Shown one piece after another: positions 18,655-20,524 of a stretch of 20,524 bases of DNA (positions are counted from its first letter, which is position 1; every line of letters starts with the position of its first letter). The stretch spans positions 1 to 20,524 of the forward strand of contig JAQGAU010001223.1 of the NCBI GenBank assembly GCA_034698045.1, given 5' to 3'. A program made the position numbers and the translations under genes. This DNA is from Paramacrobiotus richtersi. Lineage: Eukaryota; Tardigrada; Eutardigrada; Parachela; Macrobiotidae. Below the pieces are notes generated by a model. That model was given only the letters and a program-made list of their open reading frames with translations, had not been told where the DNA came from and did not search any database.

Positions 18655-20400
18655 TTAACAGAAACGCGCAGTCGAATTCCTCCACTCTTCTCGGAAAGCG
18701 GTTTTCAAGAGGGATAAATCCTCCAAAGACAAATCCTTTTCTCCCAGTTCCCACATAATTAGAACATAAGTGGCAACCACACCAACCAACTACAGAAGAA
18801 AACAGTCCGTTTCCATAAGCTTACAGCAAGCAACACAAATATAACCTTACAGATGCTACGAACGGCCGATCAATCAGGAAAAACTTGCCGACAGTGAAGC
18901 CAATCCGATTGGTCTGTATACACTGCAAGTACGAGACCAACTTATAATGCTCTTGTTGGTCATCGAACCGGCGAAGGTATCTTTGCACGAAAGGTATGAT
19001 AGCTTCAGCCTAGACACAGAAACCAAGTCCTTACAGTTAGTGTAGTCGAGAAGAAATCATAGTTTTTCCATTGTGCTGTTACCTGAACGTTAACCCATAG
19101 GAGACACGCAGTATCCTGTACTATCGCAACAAGTGACAAAACGGTCAATTCCACTGTCCCTGGCTTCCAACCGACCTTTAAACTGGGGATCGCCGAAAGA
19201 AACGTCAGTAAATAGTACGCGTACCAAATTATACTTGTGAAAGAGGTTATGCCATCCAGCCGTGTAACTTCGTCGGCCAGTTCTGCATGGTCAGCGATTG
19301 CTGACTTCAGCTGGCTTGGATCTTTCTTTGCACTGGTCGCGGTAAGCACGACTGTCGCTATTCGGGAAAAACACAAACCGATTGCTATACTTAGGGATGA
19401 TTATGATTGTTGTTTGGACAACACTCAAATAAACGGCAAACAAATTCTGAATTATGAAACTGGATCAGAATTGCGTTGGTGATATATGGATTCCAGTTTG
19501 ATAGGTAACGCCCTATGACCCAAGCAACTCCCGATGCTGCAGCAGCATGTCCATTAAGAAAGCTTCGAGCCAAGGCGATCGTCCGCATTGTACAAAAACA
19601 GACCCCAGTAATACCGAATACAATGTGAACAGACAGCAGTATCTTTCCTTGACGCGGTGTGAAATACAGATCACAGTAGTGGTTGAGATTGTGGAGGATC
19701 TTGATGAACTCTTCATGCACCCAGACCATATACAGGAAAACAATGTACAGACACGCGAAACCGACAATCTGACACGCGGCGTTGATTATACGCTGAGTGG
19801 GTGATAATCCCGCGTCCGGTGCCACAGCGCACCGGTAGATACCAGCAACTACCATGACGAGCCAGGAAAGAGCAAAGTGAATCACCCATGTGCGCCACAG
19901 AAGTCTTTGCAATCGATGTTTGACAGTCGTTGATGAAACTGGCGAGTGGAAAGGAAAGAATCCGTGGCCGAAAAACTGCAGCAGGATTAAGTTAGGTTTT
20001 ATGCACCTGAGCAAAATATCAGATTGCCCCGAAACCATCGTACAGACTTTTAGGCAACGGTAAGAAAACTAGCCGATTAATATGAAGATACTTTGGTATT
20101 CTGCTTTATAGCGTTGTCGTTAACCGACATCGTACTTTTGCTGACACATAATATTAGATGAATTTAGATCTGCGGATGTCGTTAATAACCAATTCGCTGT
20201 ACATGTGTATTTTTAATCACATAATCACATGGACTTCAGCGCTCGTCCAACCTTTACTTTGAAAGCATCACCATAATGTGTCTGGAATTATTATCCCAAC
20301 TACCTCATGGTCTGGAGCACGATAAGCGGTGCTCCCAGTTGCTGACACAGCATTTGTCTGATATTTGTTATTGTTTCAATGACAGCGATAATTATTTAAT
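18485..20400 (-). repeat. Tandem duplication unit 2 (contains GR-F)
   Basis: Direct duplicate of 16440-18285. See that entry for the matching words. The two copies differ by many substitutions and small indels, so the duplication is not recent. Confidence 0.7.
18655..20038 (-). pseudogene. GR-F: frameshifted tandem copy of GR-E
   Basis: Same structure as GR-E: exon 1 20038-19083, exon 2 19009-18851 (159 bases), exon 3 18789-18655, with splice sites kept (CAG|GTAACA to TCTAG; TCT|GTAAGG to TTCTGTAG). Exon 1 is 956 bases, not a multiple of three. Against GR-E it has lost two bases near 19458-19475 and gained four near 19383-19395; between these points the receptor frame continues as 'FIIQNLFAVYLSVVQTT', flanked by two other frames. 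Exon 3 has lost one base after 'EEWRNST', shortening the tail. N-terminal 'LLRCIKPNLILLQFFGHGFF', 'DHAELADEVTRLDGITSF' and TM7 'ATYVLIMWELGEKDLS' remain well conserved, so inactivation is fairly young. An unusual pair of introns could in principle rescue it, but I see no matching splice sites. Confidence 0.7.
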
Positions 20401-20524
20401 AAACCGTGGCCGGCAATAGCAATTTGACGCTACGTACGTAGTGCCTCTACTGTAGTTTGTGTTGTCGGCAGTCGCTGCTGTGAAAAATTTGCTGCTTTTT
20501 AGAAAAGAGAAAAACTGGTCCGTA
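20039..20524. other. 5' flank of GR-F to window end
   Basis: To about 20350 this is the duplicated upstream region shared with 18002-18285. The last 150 bases show no gene or repeat that I recognise. Confidence 0.5.

Noticed and set aside
1..20524. Bacterial features (operons, CRISPR, insertion sequences), rRNA and tRNA genes
   Set aside because: I saw no repeat-spacer array, no transposase and no cloverleaf or rRNA core; the split genes with GT-AG introns are plainly eukaryotic.

Overview
This is eukaryotic, animal nuclear DNA. Genes have short GT-AG introns (about 60-210 bases), secretory signal-peptide exons, TATA-box promoters and AATAAA polyadenylation signals, with no operons or ribosome binding sites. 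Most of the window is a cluster of seven-transmembrane chemoreceptors of the invertebrate gustatory-receptor (GR, 7tm_7) type. One rhodopsin-class GPCR carries an 'NRIWAVTFPISY' stretch after TM3, in place of DRY, and a 'WFYVH' stretch in TM4. From memory this resembles the large orphan GPCR families of tardigrades, so my best guess is a tardigrade or other panarthropod. That is an inference, not a demonstrated placement.

Layout. 1-646 (minus): 5' part of a DOMON-domain (DBH-like monooxygenase) gene, cut by the window edge. 1721-3137 (minus): GR-A, complete except for a one-base disruption or an unusual 52-base intron. 4363-4675 (minus) and 5807-6101 (plus): two divergent genes for small secreted proteins, each with a TATA box. 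About 6278-6819 (plus): a RidA/YjgF-like enamine/imine deaminase. 7483-9021 (minus): GR-B, intact, 445 aa. 9746-10111 and 10568-10960 (minus): remnants of two dead GR genes. 11643-13159 (plus): GR-C, intact, 435 aa, a close inverted paralogue of GR-B. 13759-15012 (minus): GR-D, lacking its N-terminal quarter. 15009-15838 (minus): a rhodopsin-like GPCR lacking TM7, abutting GR-D at a 15-bp perfect inverted repeat. 16589-18001 (minus): GR-E, with one in-frame TGA. 18655-20038 (minus): GR-F, its tandem duplicate, with several frameshifts.

All GR copies share one gene structure: a long first exon (TM1-6), a second exon of exactly 159 bases in every intact copy, and a short last exon holding TM7 with the motif TYxLxxWExGEKxxS. 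Both introns are phase 0. The cluster shows birth and death of chemoreceptor genes: only two of eight loci are clean full-length genes, and the rest are in graded states of decay produced by tandem, inverted and partial duplications. The remaining intergenic stretches hold nothing I can recognise beyond duplicated flanks, a few hairpins and a pair of TTACGTAA bZIP-type palindromes upstream of the GPCR.
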